From NCBI GenBank assembly GCA_004380135.1, contig QXCR01000092.1:1-64000 (forward strand): a stretch of DNA of 64,000 nucleotides, given 5' to 3'. The notes under the pieces are model-generated. The model was not told where the DNA came from. It was given only the letters and a program-made list of their open reading frames with translations, and made no database searches. Each line of letters starts with the position of its first letter. Positions within the stretch are counted from its first letter, which is position 1. Both the position numbers and the translations under genes were made by a program. The stretch is from Stemphylium vesicarium (taxonomy: Eukaryota > Ascomycota > Dothideomycetes > Pleosporales > Pleosporaceae). Positions 1 to 10,980 of this stretch are shown in pieces.

Positions 1-599
1 CAAGACGACACGAATGCAAGCTGCATCACAAAGCCCTTGGTTTGGTCCATCTACGTCATTTCTCCTGAATCTGATGCAAGTCTAACAGAGACTGCCTCGG
101 ATGTGGTCCCAAGGATATCCAGACTTTACGTCCTGTGGTTGTGGATAGTATTTATTCAACTTTTTCCTTATGGGTTTTCTATCTTTTGAGGTGTTTATCT
201 ACAGGGGTTTAGTTATGTGTATATACGTAGATGTGTGTGTCTGTGATGGGACCTTTGGAAGACGATTCCCTCGACGTGAGGGGATGCGACCGTGAGGAAC
301 GAGCTAATAAAGAACTAAACGAGGAAGAAAAAAAGAAGCACGATTGCAACAAGTAAGAATGGCAAAAAACAGCAAAACAAGAACACTGCAATGCAATACA
401 GACGTGAATACCTGCGCACTTTCCCGCCACGACAACATATTCCAATCCCAATAATACATCCGCTACGATTCCCCCCATCCAACTCTACCGCTCTCTCAAT
501 ACCAACACCAACACCAGCCCATGCCTGCCATTCCCCCTCACAAAATCAAGCCTGGGAACGCACTTCACCAACAGCCTCAACAGTCTCAACAACCTCCGT
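1..599. other. Intergenic stretch at left edge
   Basis: No open frame here has coding character. The short frames at 209-478 (minus) and 391-600 (plus) are serine/proline-rich and have no recognisable domain. It probably contains the 3' untranslated region of the minus-strand gene that ends at 600. Confidence 0.6.
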
Positions 600-2957
600 C
601 TACTCATCCCACTCATCCTCCATCCCACAATCTGCAAAGCCGAAATGCGACGACGACGCGTGTGAACAGAAAGGTAAGATCCACACCCAAGGCTCCTCAT
701 CGTCATCGTCATCTTCATCTTCATCCTCGTCCTCGTCCGCATCCTCATCTTCGTCCATGAGAGGAATGGGACTGGCGGGGGGGCTGATACCTTCGATGAC
801 GTCGATGATTTCGTAGTCGGCGTATGAAAAAGGAGGAGACGTGACATCTGCGGTGTTTGCGGAAGAGGGGGTGTAGGTGACTTCGTATGCAGATGGAGAG
901 GACAAGGTGGATATGGGGTTTGGGGTATCTGCCATAACGTCGTCGGTAGCTGCAGCGTCTGTGCCTGCGTCTGAGCCCTGGTAATGCTCCCAGGACGGGG
1001 CTCTATAGTTGGAAGGGTTTGCAGAGCTAGCGTTGACAAAGTCGTACTCTGATGCTGAGGCCGCTGACCCTGCCTCCAGGCTGGTGAGAAAGGCGGCTGC
1101 GTCTGAGCCTTGGTGACGCGTCCAGAACGGGGCTTTATAGTTGGGAGAGTTTGCAGGGCTAGCGTTGACCAAGTCGTATTCTGATGCTGAGGCTGCGGAG
1201 TAAGTCGCTGGGCTTGTGATCAAGGGTGCGGCGGATGTCATCCACGCCTGCAGCGGGGTACTCTTCGACGGTTGGTGGGCGTCGGGCTGGATTGTCTCGC
1301 TCTGGGGATGGAACTCATAGCTTATGGGAGAGTTCAGCGGTGGTCGGCCAGGGAAGCGAAATGCCCGTTGCTGACCAAGGTCGCGATTGAATTGTGGCCG
1401 GTCGAAAGCGGCGGGCATGCGTTCGATAGGAGTGCCTGGAATATCGCTTGCAAGCTCCCCTGCTGGACGCGCCAAGTATCTGTGCGGGCCGTGATAGAGG
1501 CGTCCACGTGTCCATCGACCGCGGTTGGCGAAGATGGAGTCGACTTCGTGGGCTCTCGGGTTCACAGGGTATCTGAGACCGGTGTATGGGGCGGAAGCTG
1601 CCTGCATCTCTAGTAGCGCAAGCATGTCGGCGAGAGAGGTGGAATGGTAGGCCTGCTTTTGGGCTTGAGAGAGATCACGAGCCTCCGCTTGGGTAGGATC
1701 TAAACAGCAGCAGTCGTCTACTATACATCTGGACTGATACTCCCTGAAATGGGGGGAGCCAGTTGTGCTGGCAGTAGAAGATGCCGCTGGGGACTCTGTG
1801 TTGAGGGGCGCACGGGAGAAGTCATGGGCATGCGCGTTGGGAGGGCATAAGCAGCAGCAGTCATTTACTATGCATTCGGGCTGATGCTCCATGCCGAAAT
1901 CAGTAGAGAACGCCGTTGAAAACGCCATGTTAAAGGGTGCTGGGTTTATGGTTGAGGGTTGTTCAGGTAGAAGGGTGAGTGTATCTCGTAAGTGTGATGC
2001 AAACAGGGTTAAACCTGTCTGACGCAGCTTTGAAATTCTGGTTGAAGTGCCAGCTTTAGTCTTTCTCAAGGTGAGGGCACGAGGAGTTGTTGCTGTTGCT
2101 GCTTTTTTTGTGGTGGAATGTGGCGTGTGGGATGTGGATAAAGAGTTGAGAGAGACTGCCACTTGGGGGGCATCTTTTATACTCTGCCCGTTCGAAAATT
2201 TCGACTTGGAGGGATACTGTCCCGTGGTATCGTAGGAAGAAATAAAATCTGAAAGAGAGAAGAACCGTGGTTCCTTTCGTGGAGATCCAGACACGCCGAT
2301 TTCGGTGGGGGAGGTCCCTATTGGCAGCTGTGACTGCTGCGAGGTCGATAGTGATCGCGAAGCAGTGGCCGAAACCTTTTGTGCGTTTGGACGGAATTGC
2401 GGCGCCCAATAGGGTCGGTCGCTTTCAAAAGAAGATGATGTAGTGTTCTTCTGTGGTAGACTTGGACTTTGGTTCGGAGCCTCAGGATTATCCGTTCTAG
2501 GCGACCTACCGTCTTCGAGACGTAACGCGGTAAATTGCTGACACAATGTGCCAATACTGTCTTTCTCACGTTCTCTAACCTGTCTTGTACCTCCACTTTT
2601 ACTCTTGTGGTGCTTTCCGCCGCGTTTTCCCCGCCGTCGCGTGCCAGTAGCGGACGTCGGTACGAAATCGCAAGGCCATTCTGATAAGGGCGATTCGTGA
2701 ATTTCTGCCAAGACACTGAACCTATTTGCTACGAGTGTCTGAGAACCAATCCAAAAATGCGTGTTGAAGGTGAACGTACGAGAAGGGGAGAAGTCGTGCT
2801 GATGAGGACATGTATTTAGACAATATTTCGCAGAGTCCGTGTCAAAATCAGTGAGTCGGCAGTCTGGACAGCGGTTGTCTTTGAAAGGATGCGCATACTC
2901 TGATAGCCGCGCTGGGGGTCTGTTATGGTAGGCTGATTTCGGGTTCGCCGGGACCAT
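600..2957 (-). CDS. Fungus-specific protein with internal duplications and acidic C-terminal tract
   Basis: Single open frame of 785 residues starting at the ATG at 2957. I do not recognise the family. The N-terminal 70 residues contain a cysteine/histidine patch (CPDC near residue 30, then NTCPHQH near 48) that could bind a metal. A basic RRRGKRGGKHHKSK stretch lies near residue 110. The middle is low-complexity Ser/Thr/Pro. Two separate duplications are visible: a 49-residue unit carrying CIVNDCCCL / CIVDDCCCL, and a 44-residue unit starting ASASEYD. Near the C-terminus there is a run of Asp and Glu, followed by a hydrophobic WVWILPF tail. The codon pattern and unbroken length support a real gene; a nuclear or scaffold role would be only a guess. 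Confidence 0.75.
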   Translation of the reverse strand: MVPANPKSAYHNRPPARLSEYAHPFKDNRCPDCRLTDFDTDSAKYCLNTCPHQHDFSPSRTFTFNTHFWIGSQTLVANRFSVLAEIHESPLSEWPCDFVPTSATGTRRRGKRGGKHHKSKSGGTRQVREREKDSIGTLCQQFTALRLEDGRSPRTDNPEAPNQSPSLPQKNTTSSSFESDRPYWAPQFRPNAQKVSATASRSLSTSQQSQLPIGTSPTEIGVSGSPRKEPRFFSLSDFISSYDTTGQYPSKSKFSNGQSIKDAPQVAVSLNSLSTSHTPHSTTKKAATATTPRALTLRKTKAGTSTRISKLRQTGLTLFASHLRDTLTLLPEQPSTINPAPFNMAFSTAFSTDFGMEHQPECIVNDCCCLCPPNAHAHDFSRAPLNTESPAASSTASTTGSPHFREYQSRCIVDDCCCLDPTQAEARDLSQAQKQAYHSTSLADMLALLEMQAASAPYTGLRYPVNPRAHEVDSIFANRGRWTRGRLYHGPHRYLARPAGELASDIPGTPIERMPAAFDRPQFNRDLGQQRAFRFPGRPPLNSPISYEFHPQSETIQPDAHQPSKSTPLQAWMTSAAPLITSPATYSAASASEYDLVNASPANSPNYKAPFWTRHQGSDAAAFLTSLEAGSAASASEYDFVNASSANPSNYRAPSWEHYQGSDAGTDAAATDDVMADTPNPISTLSSPSAYEVTYTPSSANTADVTSPPFSYADYEIIDVIEGISPPASPIPLMDEDEDADEDEDEDEDDDDDEEPWVWILPFCSHASSSHFGFADCGMEDEWDE
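1040..1205 (-). repeat. 44-residue in-frame duplication (ASASEYD repeat)
   Basis: The marker ctgatgctga occurs at 1049 and 1181, a spacing of 132 nt (44 codons). Both copies encode ASASEYD, then a V-N-A-S segment, an N-Y-[KR]-A-P segment and an H/Y-QGSDA segment. Because the frame is kept, the duplication expanded the protein rather than broke it. Confidence 0.85.
1700..1895 (-). repeat. 49-residue in-frame duplication (CCC motif repeat)
   Basis: The marker cagcagcagtc occurs at 1705 and 1852, a spacing of 147 nt (49 codons). Each copy encodes a C-I-V-[ND]-D-CCC-L motif followed by an A-x-D-[FL]-S-[RQ]-A segment. The three adjacent cysteines plus the upstream one are kept in both copies. Confidence 0.8.
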
Positions 2958-3664
2958 GCTAGAGGGGATGCTGAACTAGGGGATATAGGGCAAGCGAGGG
3001 GAAGATGGCGGGTACGTAGGGTTGAATGATTCGTGCTATGACGCTGAGTGACTGAGAGGGAGGCATGGCGTGGTGTATGATGCGAGACTGGGCTGTGTTT
3101 GCGTGGGAAGAGAAGGGGCGAGGCCTAGCAATCGCGCTTTCTTGATGAATTATGAGGCAGGTGCGACATTACACTTGAATTAAATCAATGAAGAGTAGCC
3201 ATTATAGTGGTAACAGGATAGCCTGCATGCTCGTTTTGAGATGAATTGGGCTGGATTGGACGCAGCGGTAGTAGCTGTATGCGGCCACGCCTTCAACGAG
3301 AGTTTTAATTTTAGAACGATGAAGCTGCAATCTTGTAGTATTAAAGTAATATGCTTGGACTATCTCTAAAGACGAAAGAAAACTCCAACTTGATGGCTAC
3401 ATATGCATGCTCTTTCGTGGTGTGGTGTCGCGGCAGACTGGTTGGAGCTGACAAATGAAGCTAGGGTAATAGTGGGGAAGGCCTCCTCCAGCTCTTCCTC
3501 TGCCTAGACTTCGCAACCGTCTCTAACCCCACCCCGCAATTCCCTCGCCGCACATTTCTCCCGTTCAGGGCGCTCCAGGATAATTGGCAACAAGAACGAC
3601 GCTGCAATTACCTGGAGCCGCTTCCGCCATTCCCCTCGCAAATTCTTGATTCTTTTTCGCAAAC
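2958..3664. other. Divergent promoter region
   Basis: Lies between the start of the minus-strand gene at 2957 and the BTB-protein start at 3665. No coding frame is visible. The last 150 bases before 3665 are pyrimidine-rich, as is common upstream of fungal start codons. Confidence 0.6.
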
Positions 3665-5791
3665 ATGGCCGACAACGCACGTCCGGGCTTCGCGCAGAAG
3701 CACAATCGCTACCCACGCCCAAATGTTGTGCCTGCAATCCCCTACCGCCTTTCCAAATCCAAACCGTCTGTGTCTGCGAGGCCTATGACGCCAGAGTCCA
3801 ACAAGGGCATTGCTGCTCCACAGGCTGAGAAGCAAGCGGAGCTGCAGGCAGGAGAGAAGCTGCAGCAACAGCAGCAGCAGCAGCAGCAGTCAAATGGGCA
3901 GTCAGCGGTACACCAAGAAATCGTTGCAGAGACGCCTCTCACGCCGGAATCGAGGGCATCTGGCGACGTAAAGAAGGATGACGCAGGCGCACCTTCATTT
4001 GAAAGCTTCCCCGCGAAGCTCTCCAACGAACAAACGGCACCTACAGATGCTTCCGGTGGGTACTCCATGTGGGCTCCGGCTTATGTAGAGCACGTGCTAA
4101 GCTCTGAAGATGTAGAGAAGCCAAAATATACCAACGGCTATGCCCACGTCGAAGCCGATACCCCCTCGGAGCCCCGCGCAGAGACTAAGCCAGTGGTGAA
4201 TGGCGCACATCGCAAATTGACCATACCAGAGTACCTGCCCCCACCCTTTGTCCCCTCAAGCAAAGCGGGCACTCAGACGCCGCCGGTCAATGGAAGCGAC
4301 ACTCATACTCCCTCGCATCGATACCGGCTCAGCGGCGATGCCGTCATCTTCCAGAGCGCAAATGAGTCACCAGCGAACCCCATAACCCCTCAAGAAGCCG
4401 ACATCGAGTTGAACGGCCAGAACCCTTTGCCTCGTCCTCCACCCGGCTTTGGTCCCCATCAGTTTGCGCCCTTTCCCCCAGGTCCTGCCCAATTTCCCCC
4501 AGAGGCAGGAGCGCCCTGGCCTTTACCCCCACATTCGCAATTGCCCAATGGCGCCACCCCCTACCCCGGCCTTCTCAATGGACATTTCCCCCCTGCCGAA
4601 GTGGCGTTCGCCGCAAACGGAATCACGTCACATGCGCAGTCGCCAACCAAACCATACTTTGCTGACACAGCTCTTTCTGGCGAACGCGGAGAAGAGTCGC
4701 ACCTCATCTCGCATCAGGATGTCAACCCAGCTCCCGAGGAACGCGCCGAGTCTGTTTACGAGCTCGCCAGCTACCTTTCCGAGCAACTCGGTAACCCTGA
4801 ATTCGCCGACATCGTCCTCCAAGTCCGGTCCCACGAGTCCGTCCTGATGTCACTGCTAGCACATAAAATTGTTGTCGCGCGTAGTCCAGTCATCGCGGAA
4901 GCTGTTCGTCGTAGCGCTGCTCATCCCCAGCGTAACCGAGACGGACTGCAAGTAGTCGAAATTCATGCCCCAGATTCTTTCGCTACCCGGGACTCTTTGG
5001 AAGAAGCCATCAGCGTCCTGTACGGTGCTCCACTGCTTGATGCCCCAAGGTTCTTGTACGGACTTGTGCCTGAGAACCACCAGTCTCCTTCTCCCGATGC
5101 TCGCCATCGTATGCGACAGGTCCTGAGCTACTTTGCTGCAGCCAGAACTTTTCGGATACCAATAATGCACAATCGCGGTATTGCCCTTGCGAGACTGCTC
5201 ATGCGCTGGGACACTGTCGATCTGATTTTGCAGTATGCACTACAAGTCAGCCCAGACGCCGAGGACCCTTCCGTTTCTGCGCTCATCAACTCTGCGCTCG
5301 ATTTCATCGCGTACGAGTTTCCCCTCAACTTCAAATTGCATACGATTGCGCCAGAGCTCCAGGAAACCCCACGTCTACCTATACTCGTAGAGCCCCGTCA
5401 GCCTGCGCACAACCCTAGGCTGAGCAAGATTCGGTTTGGAGATGCACCGCCAGAGAATGATCTTCAGCCAAGTCTTTCGACTGGCGTTCTCTCAACAATT
5501 CTCTTGTCACTTCCACATTTCTTGATCCAGCGCATATTCAACCAGTCGGCTGCAGTCAAACGCATCGCCTGGCCTGATACGGTCAATCACATGCGTGACG
5601 TTGTTAGCGAGCGCGAGAATCGACGACAAAAGGCGCTGCGAGGCCAGTTGCAACAAGCTCAAGACGGCTCAATTCCTGCCATACTACTGAACAACCTATA
5701 TCTCGAAGAGAGTCTAGAGCAAGTTGAGCCATCGCACCTCTATCCTCTTGGGGTGCGACTGGTGGCGAAGCGTATGGCCAGCGACACTTGA
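3665..5791 (+). CDS. BTB/POZ-domain protein
   Basis: Intronless frame of 708 residues. The first 350 residues are disordered: a nine-glutamine run near residue 70, then Pro-rich segments (PPPGFGP, PPGPAQFPP). A BTB/POZ fold starts near residue 360, with the typical N-P-E-F-A-D-I-V-L-Q-V strand, then L-L-A-H-K-I-V-V-A-R-S-P-V-I for the conserved 'H-K..L..RS..F' core, and extends to about residue 470. The rest is a helical C-terminal region of about 230 residues ending GVRLVAKRMASDT. BTB domains mediate homotypic pairing or recruit cullin-3; nothing here shows which. No zinc finger or Kelch repeat is present. Long ascomycete BTB proteins of this layout are usually left as hypothetical. Start chosen as the first ATG after the pyrimidine-rich leader. 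Confidence 0.85.
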   Translation: MADNARPGFAQKHNRYPRPNVVPAIPYRLSKSKPSVSARPMTPESNKGIAAPQAEKQAELQAGEKLQQQQQQQQQSNGQSAVHQEIVAETPLTPESRASGDVKKDDAGAPSFESFPAKLSNEQTAPTDASGGYSMWAPAYVEHVLSSEDVEKPKYTNGYAHVEADTPSEPRAETKPVVNGAHRKLTIPEYLPPPFVPSSKAGTQTPPVNGSDTHTPSHRYRLSGDAVIFQSANESPANPITPQEADIELNGQNPLPRPPPGFGPHQFAPFPPGPAQFPPEAGAPWPLPPHSQLPNGATPYPGLLNGHFPPAEVAFAANGITSHAQSPTKPYFADTALSGERGEESHLISHQDVNPAPEERAESVYELASYLSEQLGNPEFADIVLQVRSHESVLMSLLAHKIVVARSPVIAEAVRRSAAHPQRNRDGLQVVEIHAPDSFATRDSLEEAISVLYGAPLLDAPRFLYGLVPENHQSPSPDARHRMRQVLSYFAAARTFRIPIMHNRGIALARLLMRWDTVDLILQYALQVSPDAEDPSVSALINSALDFIAYEFPLNFKLHTIAPELQETPRLPILVEPRQPAHNPRLSKIRFGDAPPENDLQPSLSTGVLSTILLSLPHFLIQRIFNQSAAVKRIAWPDTVNHMRDVVSERENRRQKALRGQLQQAQDGSIPAILLNNLYLEESLEQVEPSHLYPLGVRLVAKRMASDT

Positions 5792-7075
5792 CGGGTGAAA
5801 TAACGTAACAAGGTCATCTTTCCTCTGTGCATGTTGCCATTACTCGGCACGACTTGTGCGCTACAAACATACATGTTTCTGGGCGTGTTTCTTTCCTAAG
5901 TGTATAGCATAGCGAGCGTTCAAGGCGTTCCGCGCCGGCGTTGGGAACCAGTCTTTGATTCCATGGCATTTCTTATCGTCACTAAAAGCACGAAACGACA
6001 TCACGAAGCATATTCCCCAAGATCACGACAGCATTGCAACTTGAACAGTGCTCTGTACATCATTACGGCATACTTATTTTCCTTTTCGATGTCGGCGTCC
6101 GGAATAATCGATACTGGAAGGGCGCTGCCTAAAACTACCAGGGTTTAAGGGGCAAGGGTCGGAGGCATAGATAGACCGCTTCAAAGAGCGGGGAAAATGG
6201 CATTACACAACATCTACGTCTGGCGATCTATTGGTTGTGAGTCACATTCATCCACCGGAGGTGACATGAAAAGGGCGTTGATGATGCTGGTGTATGCGGG
6301 TTGGCTTTCACAAGCTCTGCTTCTAGAGATCAATGCAAGTAAGTAAACTATTCGGACCTAACAAAAAATGTTGTCACACGTACGACGCTCGTTGCACTGC
6401 GGATGTTGCTTTGCAAGTCGTCTCGAGATATCACAAAGGTTGCCTTTCCGATCTCTATCCTCGCTTCGGCTAAACCCTGTGGACAAGGCGAAACAAGCTA
6501 CGTTAACCTTTTTGCGCAACCAGGTATTTAGCCGTTGGGAGGCATAACACCCGCAAGGTTTCATGACGTACTTGTTTTCGCACAGCCGCTGTTTGCATGT
6601 CAAAACGGTGTTTAGATTGGAAATGGCAAATACCGACCAGATCGGCATTGCTGTATGAAAGCCTGTTCAGCACGGTTGTTTCGTACCACGAGGGTTCTGC
6701 CTTGTGCTTTTGCTTAGCTACAACTTAAAGCGAGAAAGGAGAGTAAGCACCAGACCGTGTGGCTTATTATATGACCTGCCGGTGCCCGCTTATGGTTTCT
6801 ATAGATCATTGATCTGAACTTCACTTCCAACCGACATCTTTTTTCTTTCGCAGGCACGCGTCCTGGGTTCTGGTTAGCCTTGAGTCGCCTTGATTTCGCT
6901 CTCTTCTTTGCCTTATATTCTTCTTGCCTTCAAACGTCTACTACTATTTGATAGCAGCCGTTGGACTATATTCCCGGACCCAGATTTTGTTACTGCCGTT
7001 GTACCAAAGCCAGCCTAACGATCGTTCTCTTCTCCACACAGCACGCAGCCTTGTCAACACTGCGCACTAAGCGTG
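5792..7075. other. Intergenic stretch
   Basis: Only short frames occur (5900-6148 plus, 6358-6648 minus) with no domain, no signal peptide and no conserved motif. The 3' UTR of the BTB gene and the promoter of the transporter must lie here. The final 200 bases are pyrimidine-rich. Confidence 0.6.
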
Positions 7076-8580
7076 ATGGATAGTGCTATGCCCTGGTTAA
7101 CGCGACCAACCAGCGACGCTGTGCTAGAGTCGAATCGCTCTTTCTATTCACACAAAAATGTCAGCCCACACGCGTCGTTTGAATCCTCCAGGTCCGTCGG
7201 CCAACACTCGAATGGATCCGAGGTGAATCTCCACCAAGTAAAAGAGAAAAAAGAACAAGACGTGAAAGAGACGACGGGAAATCAAGCGCAAGATGTATCG
7301 CAGATCCCCAACGGCGGGCTCACGGCATGGCTCCAAGTCCTAGGCGGCTTCTTCCTCCTCTTCAACTCCTGGGGCATCATCAACACATTCGGCAGCTTCC
7401 AAGCCTACTACGAAACGAACCTGCTCGCCTCCTCAAGCCCATCCTCCATCTCCTGGATCGGATCCATCCAAGGCTTCCTCCTCGTGCTCGTCGGCGCGCT
7501 CACCGGCCCCATCTACGACGCAGGCCACTTCCGCGCACTCCTCCTAACCGGCAGCGCTCTGTTGGTCCTCGGGCAAATGATGCTCAGCCTGTGTCAAACA
7601 TACTACCAAGTGCTGCTCGCGCAGGCCTTTTGCATCGGCATCGGCGCCGGCTGTCTCTTCATCCCCAGCATCGCCATCCTCTCGACCTACTTCTCCACAC
7701 GCATCGGCCTCGCAATCGGCATCGCAGCTTCCGGGTCCTCCCTCGGCGGCATCATTTACCCCATTGTGTTCCACAAGCTGCTCCCGCAGATTGGCTTCGC
7801 GTGGTCGACGCGCGTCCTCGGCTTCATCATCCTGGGCACCATGGTGATTCCCAATGCGTGCATGCGCGTGCGCGTGCTACCTGCTACGTCGCGGTCGCTG
7901 ATTGATCTGCCGGCGTTTGCGCTGCCGGCGTATAGTCTGCAGGTAGTGGGCTTTTTCCTCGGGTTTATGGGGCTGTACATGCCCTTTTTCTACGCGCAGG
8001 TGTATGCGGTTCAGGCGGGGATTACGACCGAGGCGTTGGCGTTTTATCTGCTGCCGATTATGAATAGTACGAGTGTGGTTGGGAGGATTGTTCCGAATTT
8101 GGTGAGTCCTCCTCCCCCTTTCCCCTCTTTCTCTCCAGACGACTGCGACTATCAAACTACAAACTAACACAACCGCCACAGCTGTCTGATAAAATCGGCC
8201 CCTTTAACGCCGTCATCCCTTGCACACTCATCTCCGCCCTCCTCTGCATCTGCTTCACAGCCGTCTCCACAACCCCTTCCATCATCCTGCTAATCGCCTG
8301 CTACGGCTTCTTCTCCGGATCGTTTGTCAGTCTTCCGCCCACCATCATCGTGCACCTGAGCGCCGATGCGCGCGACAAGATTGGTACGCGGCTCGGCCAG
8401 AGCTTCGGGATTGTCGCGTTTGGTCTGCTGATTGGCACGCCGACTGGTGGCGCGATCCTCCAACATGGAGGCTTTGTGGGGCTTTGGGTTTTTGGGGGTG
8501 TGCTGCTGTGTGTTAGTGGCGGGGTGCTTGGGGCGGCGAGGGTGATGCATGCCGGGTGGGGGTTACGTGTTAAGGCCTGA
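7076..8580 (+). CDS. MFS transporter, monocarboxylate (MCT/MCH) type
   Basis: Two exons: 7076-8101 and 8182-8580, intron 8102-8181 (GTGAGT...CACAG). The product is 474 residues. A hydrophilic N-terminal tail of about 80 residues is followed by the first helix in G-G-L-T-A-W-L-Q-V-L-G-G-F-F, the usual entry of fungal monocarboxylate-porter-type MFS proteins. Twelve hydrophobic segments are visible; the W-I-G-S-I-Q-G-F-L segment after helix 1 and the N-x-x-G-x-F-x-x-Y-Y motif are characteristic of this family. Known relatives import monocarboxylates, riboflavin or other small organic acids, or export metabolites; the substrate cannot be read from sequence. An ATG two codons after the GTG at 7073 is the start. 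No biosynthetic neighbours suggest a substrate. Confidence 0.88.
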
Positions 8581-10980
8581 TTGGGAATGTGTGAGGTGGA
8601 AAGGGGAATGCGGGATTGGGGGGGAGGGGGGTAGTTAATTAGAGGAGCTTGGAATGGTGGATTAAGATAGAAATAGACTCAAAAGGAGGGAGACGTTTTA
8701 TTTTACAAATCACCAACTGCATCATACGCATCATACGTTTTCGTTGTGCAAAGCCGCCATTAGCGACTAGATAGTTCAACACCCCGGCGTCCCTTATCTT
8801 TCTCTCTCCTTTGTGGCAGCAGCAGCTTCAGTGATGCTAGCTTAGCTTCGTCAAGTTGGAGTGCAAGGACTTGGATGTTTGGTCCACCTCCTCCGTCAAT
8901 ATTCCGAAGCCATCTTTTTCTCCGTGGCGGCTTTGTCGCGGACTAAACCCACGACGAATTTTTGCTCTTTTGAAGGTTTTCGTTTGAGGAATTCGAACTG
9001 TTGGATGTTAAGGTTAGGAGTTTGGCTTTTGGGTTAGGGCTGGTGATGGGGAAAGAGTGGGATGCAGGGAGGGAGTAAGGGAGTAACGCACGCCGATGCC
9101 CTTTTGATACTCCTATGATGACGTAGATGGACATGTTGAAGGGACTTGTCAGGGGTTGCGGGGTTTGGCAACGTTAAAAAGGTACTAGACGCGAAAAGTG
9201 GTTTGCCGTGCTGCCAGTTTGCGAAACTAAAGATTTTCAAGATCAAGTAGCAAGAGTAAGCAGATATGGTGACTTTGATGACTTTTGGTGTTCCGAGAAG
9301 AATAGAGAGAGAAAAGGCTTTCTTATATATAACACTGAAGATCCAAGCCTCATTGGATTGCAACACAGTAGCGCGAATCCTTTACACAAGCTAGTCCGCG
9401 CACAAAAAGGGATAGCGATTGGAATCTGTAACTTCTATTAGACGTTAGTCCGCAAGCAAGTCTTGGCAAGTTAGGGGAAAAAAGAAAAAAAGAGAGACCA
9501 GATAGTCGGGAAAGCAGAGGCGCTGTGTTTTTCTTTCTCTCTCTCTTCAAGACCCCCAACAAACAGCTCTATTCATTCTCCTGAAGATGAAACACAGCAG
9601 CAAGCTCATGGATCTTGCCTACCACACATAAGAATCTACCACTAATAGCTTAGAAGATACCATTTTTCTAGTGGAGTGAACAAATTTCCTGTGGCTCTTC
9701 ACCACCTTTGAACATAAACAGATATTGGAAATCGCTGCGCACGGAGACGTAGATGCGGATGCAAGCGCGGACTGACCATTGTAGACGCTCTCTTCCAATA
9801 AAACATTTCAGTCTTTCTCCATCCAACATGACGATAGCACTTGCTTCCCTGAAAAGACGATCAAAAATGCCCTTGCATACATGTAAGCGCGGAGGACTGC
9901 TGTATAAGCCACAGCAGCGTCGTGACGAACCTTGTAGCTGCATCACCACCCAGGCCCATACTCTCTATTCTCAGCAAAACAGTGCTAGCTTTGGCTTCTT
10001 TCAGAGAGAGAGAGAGAGTTATCCGCGACACCTGGCTTGTCGCCGTTAGCATCTCCATTATCTACACAACACTAACAACACAGCCAAGGCAAACCTGTCC
10101 CCGATGGCGTCCCTCTGTTCACGAACCCGTGCGCCCCGTCTCTGGAACTGCCGCCAGTGCTCTGGCGTAGGGAAAAAAAGAGTCAGAAAAAAGGCATGTG
10201 GCCTTTTCTTGCAGCGAACTTCGACCATGTGCCAGGCTGGTTTGAAATGACGTGGGATACCCGCTGTGACGGTGATGAGTTTGGGACGGGGGCTATGTTG
10301 GATGTGACGGTCAAGCAAGAACTTGATTGACCATTGGAGAGAGAAGAGTGGCGCTTTTTTTCGTCGACAAGGCACGGTCTTGTTGAGCCTGGTTTTTGCG
10401 GACTAGCTGTTAGCATGTCGATTTCGTGAAGGAGTGCTGAAGGCGTATGAAAGTGCTAGTGATGCATGTTGAAAAGCGCTAAATTAAAGAGTGCACATGC
10501 GCTGTGACTTTTTTCTGCGTGGAAAGGGAGGAGATTGAAAGGATAGTAGTAGTGTTGCGGAGATGCACTTTTTTCGCCTTCTTGCTGGGTTGATGGTATG
10601 CACATTCGTTCGGTCAAGTGCATCGGTCAAGTGATTTGAACTTTTTTTCGTCATTGATGATACATGGGTGCTGCCATAATCACTCATCTGCGTCGTGTGA
10701 ATCACGCTATTCTCAAAGCAATGCCTTGAGATCCTTCTTTCGCTCAAACTTCGTGGACCCTCAATGTCACTACGTTCTTCAATCGTTGTTCTCGATTGTT
10801 CTTCCATCTTGCATGGGCCGGGCGCGTGTTTCTGTTCGCACCCTCCCTTGTATGTACTCACGTCGTTTTTCTTTCCAACGTGGTTTCTCTCCCTTTGTGG
10901 CCTCCAGGAAGGTGGAGACTCGTGATAGGTGGCTCAAGATGAGCCGTGGCTGTAGTGTTTGGGTATGTTGGACGAGCAAC
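8581..10980. other. Long intergenic stretch
   Basis: About 2.4 kb with only short frames in all six phases and no recognisable domain. It contains poly-purine runs (9470-9500), an (AG)n run near 10006-10018 and T/A tracts. I see no RNA gene, transposon end or repeat. It holds the 3' UTRs of two convergent genes. Confidence 0.6.

Noticed and set aside
391..816. Ser/Pro-rich plus-strand frame overlapping the first gene
   Set aside because: Lies antisense to the Asp/Glu run of the minus-strand gene; its poly-Ser is simply the complement of that run.
6358..6648. Small cysteine-containing protein (effector candidate)
   Set aside because: No signal peptide, cysteines irregular, and no promoter-like context; likely a chance frame.
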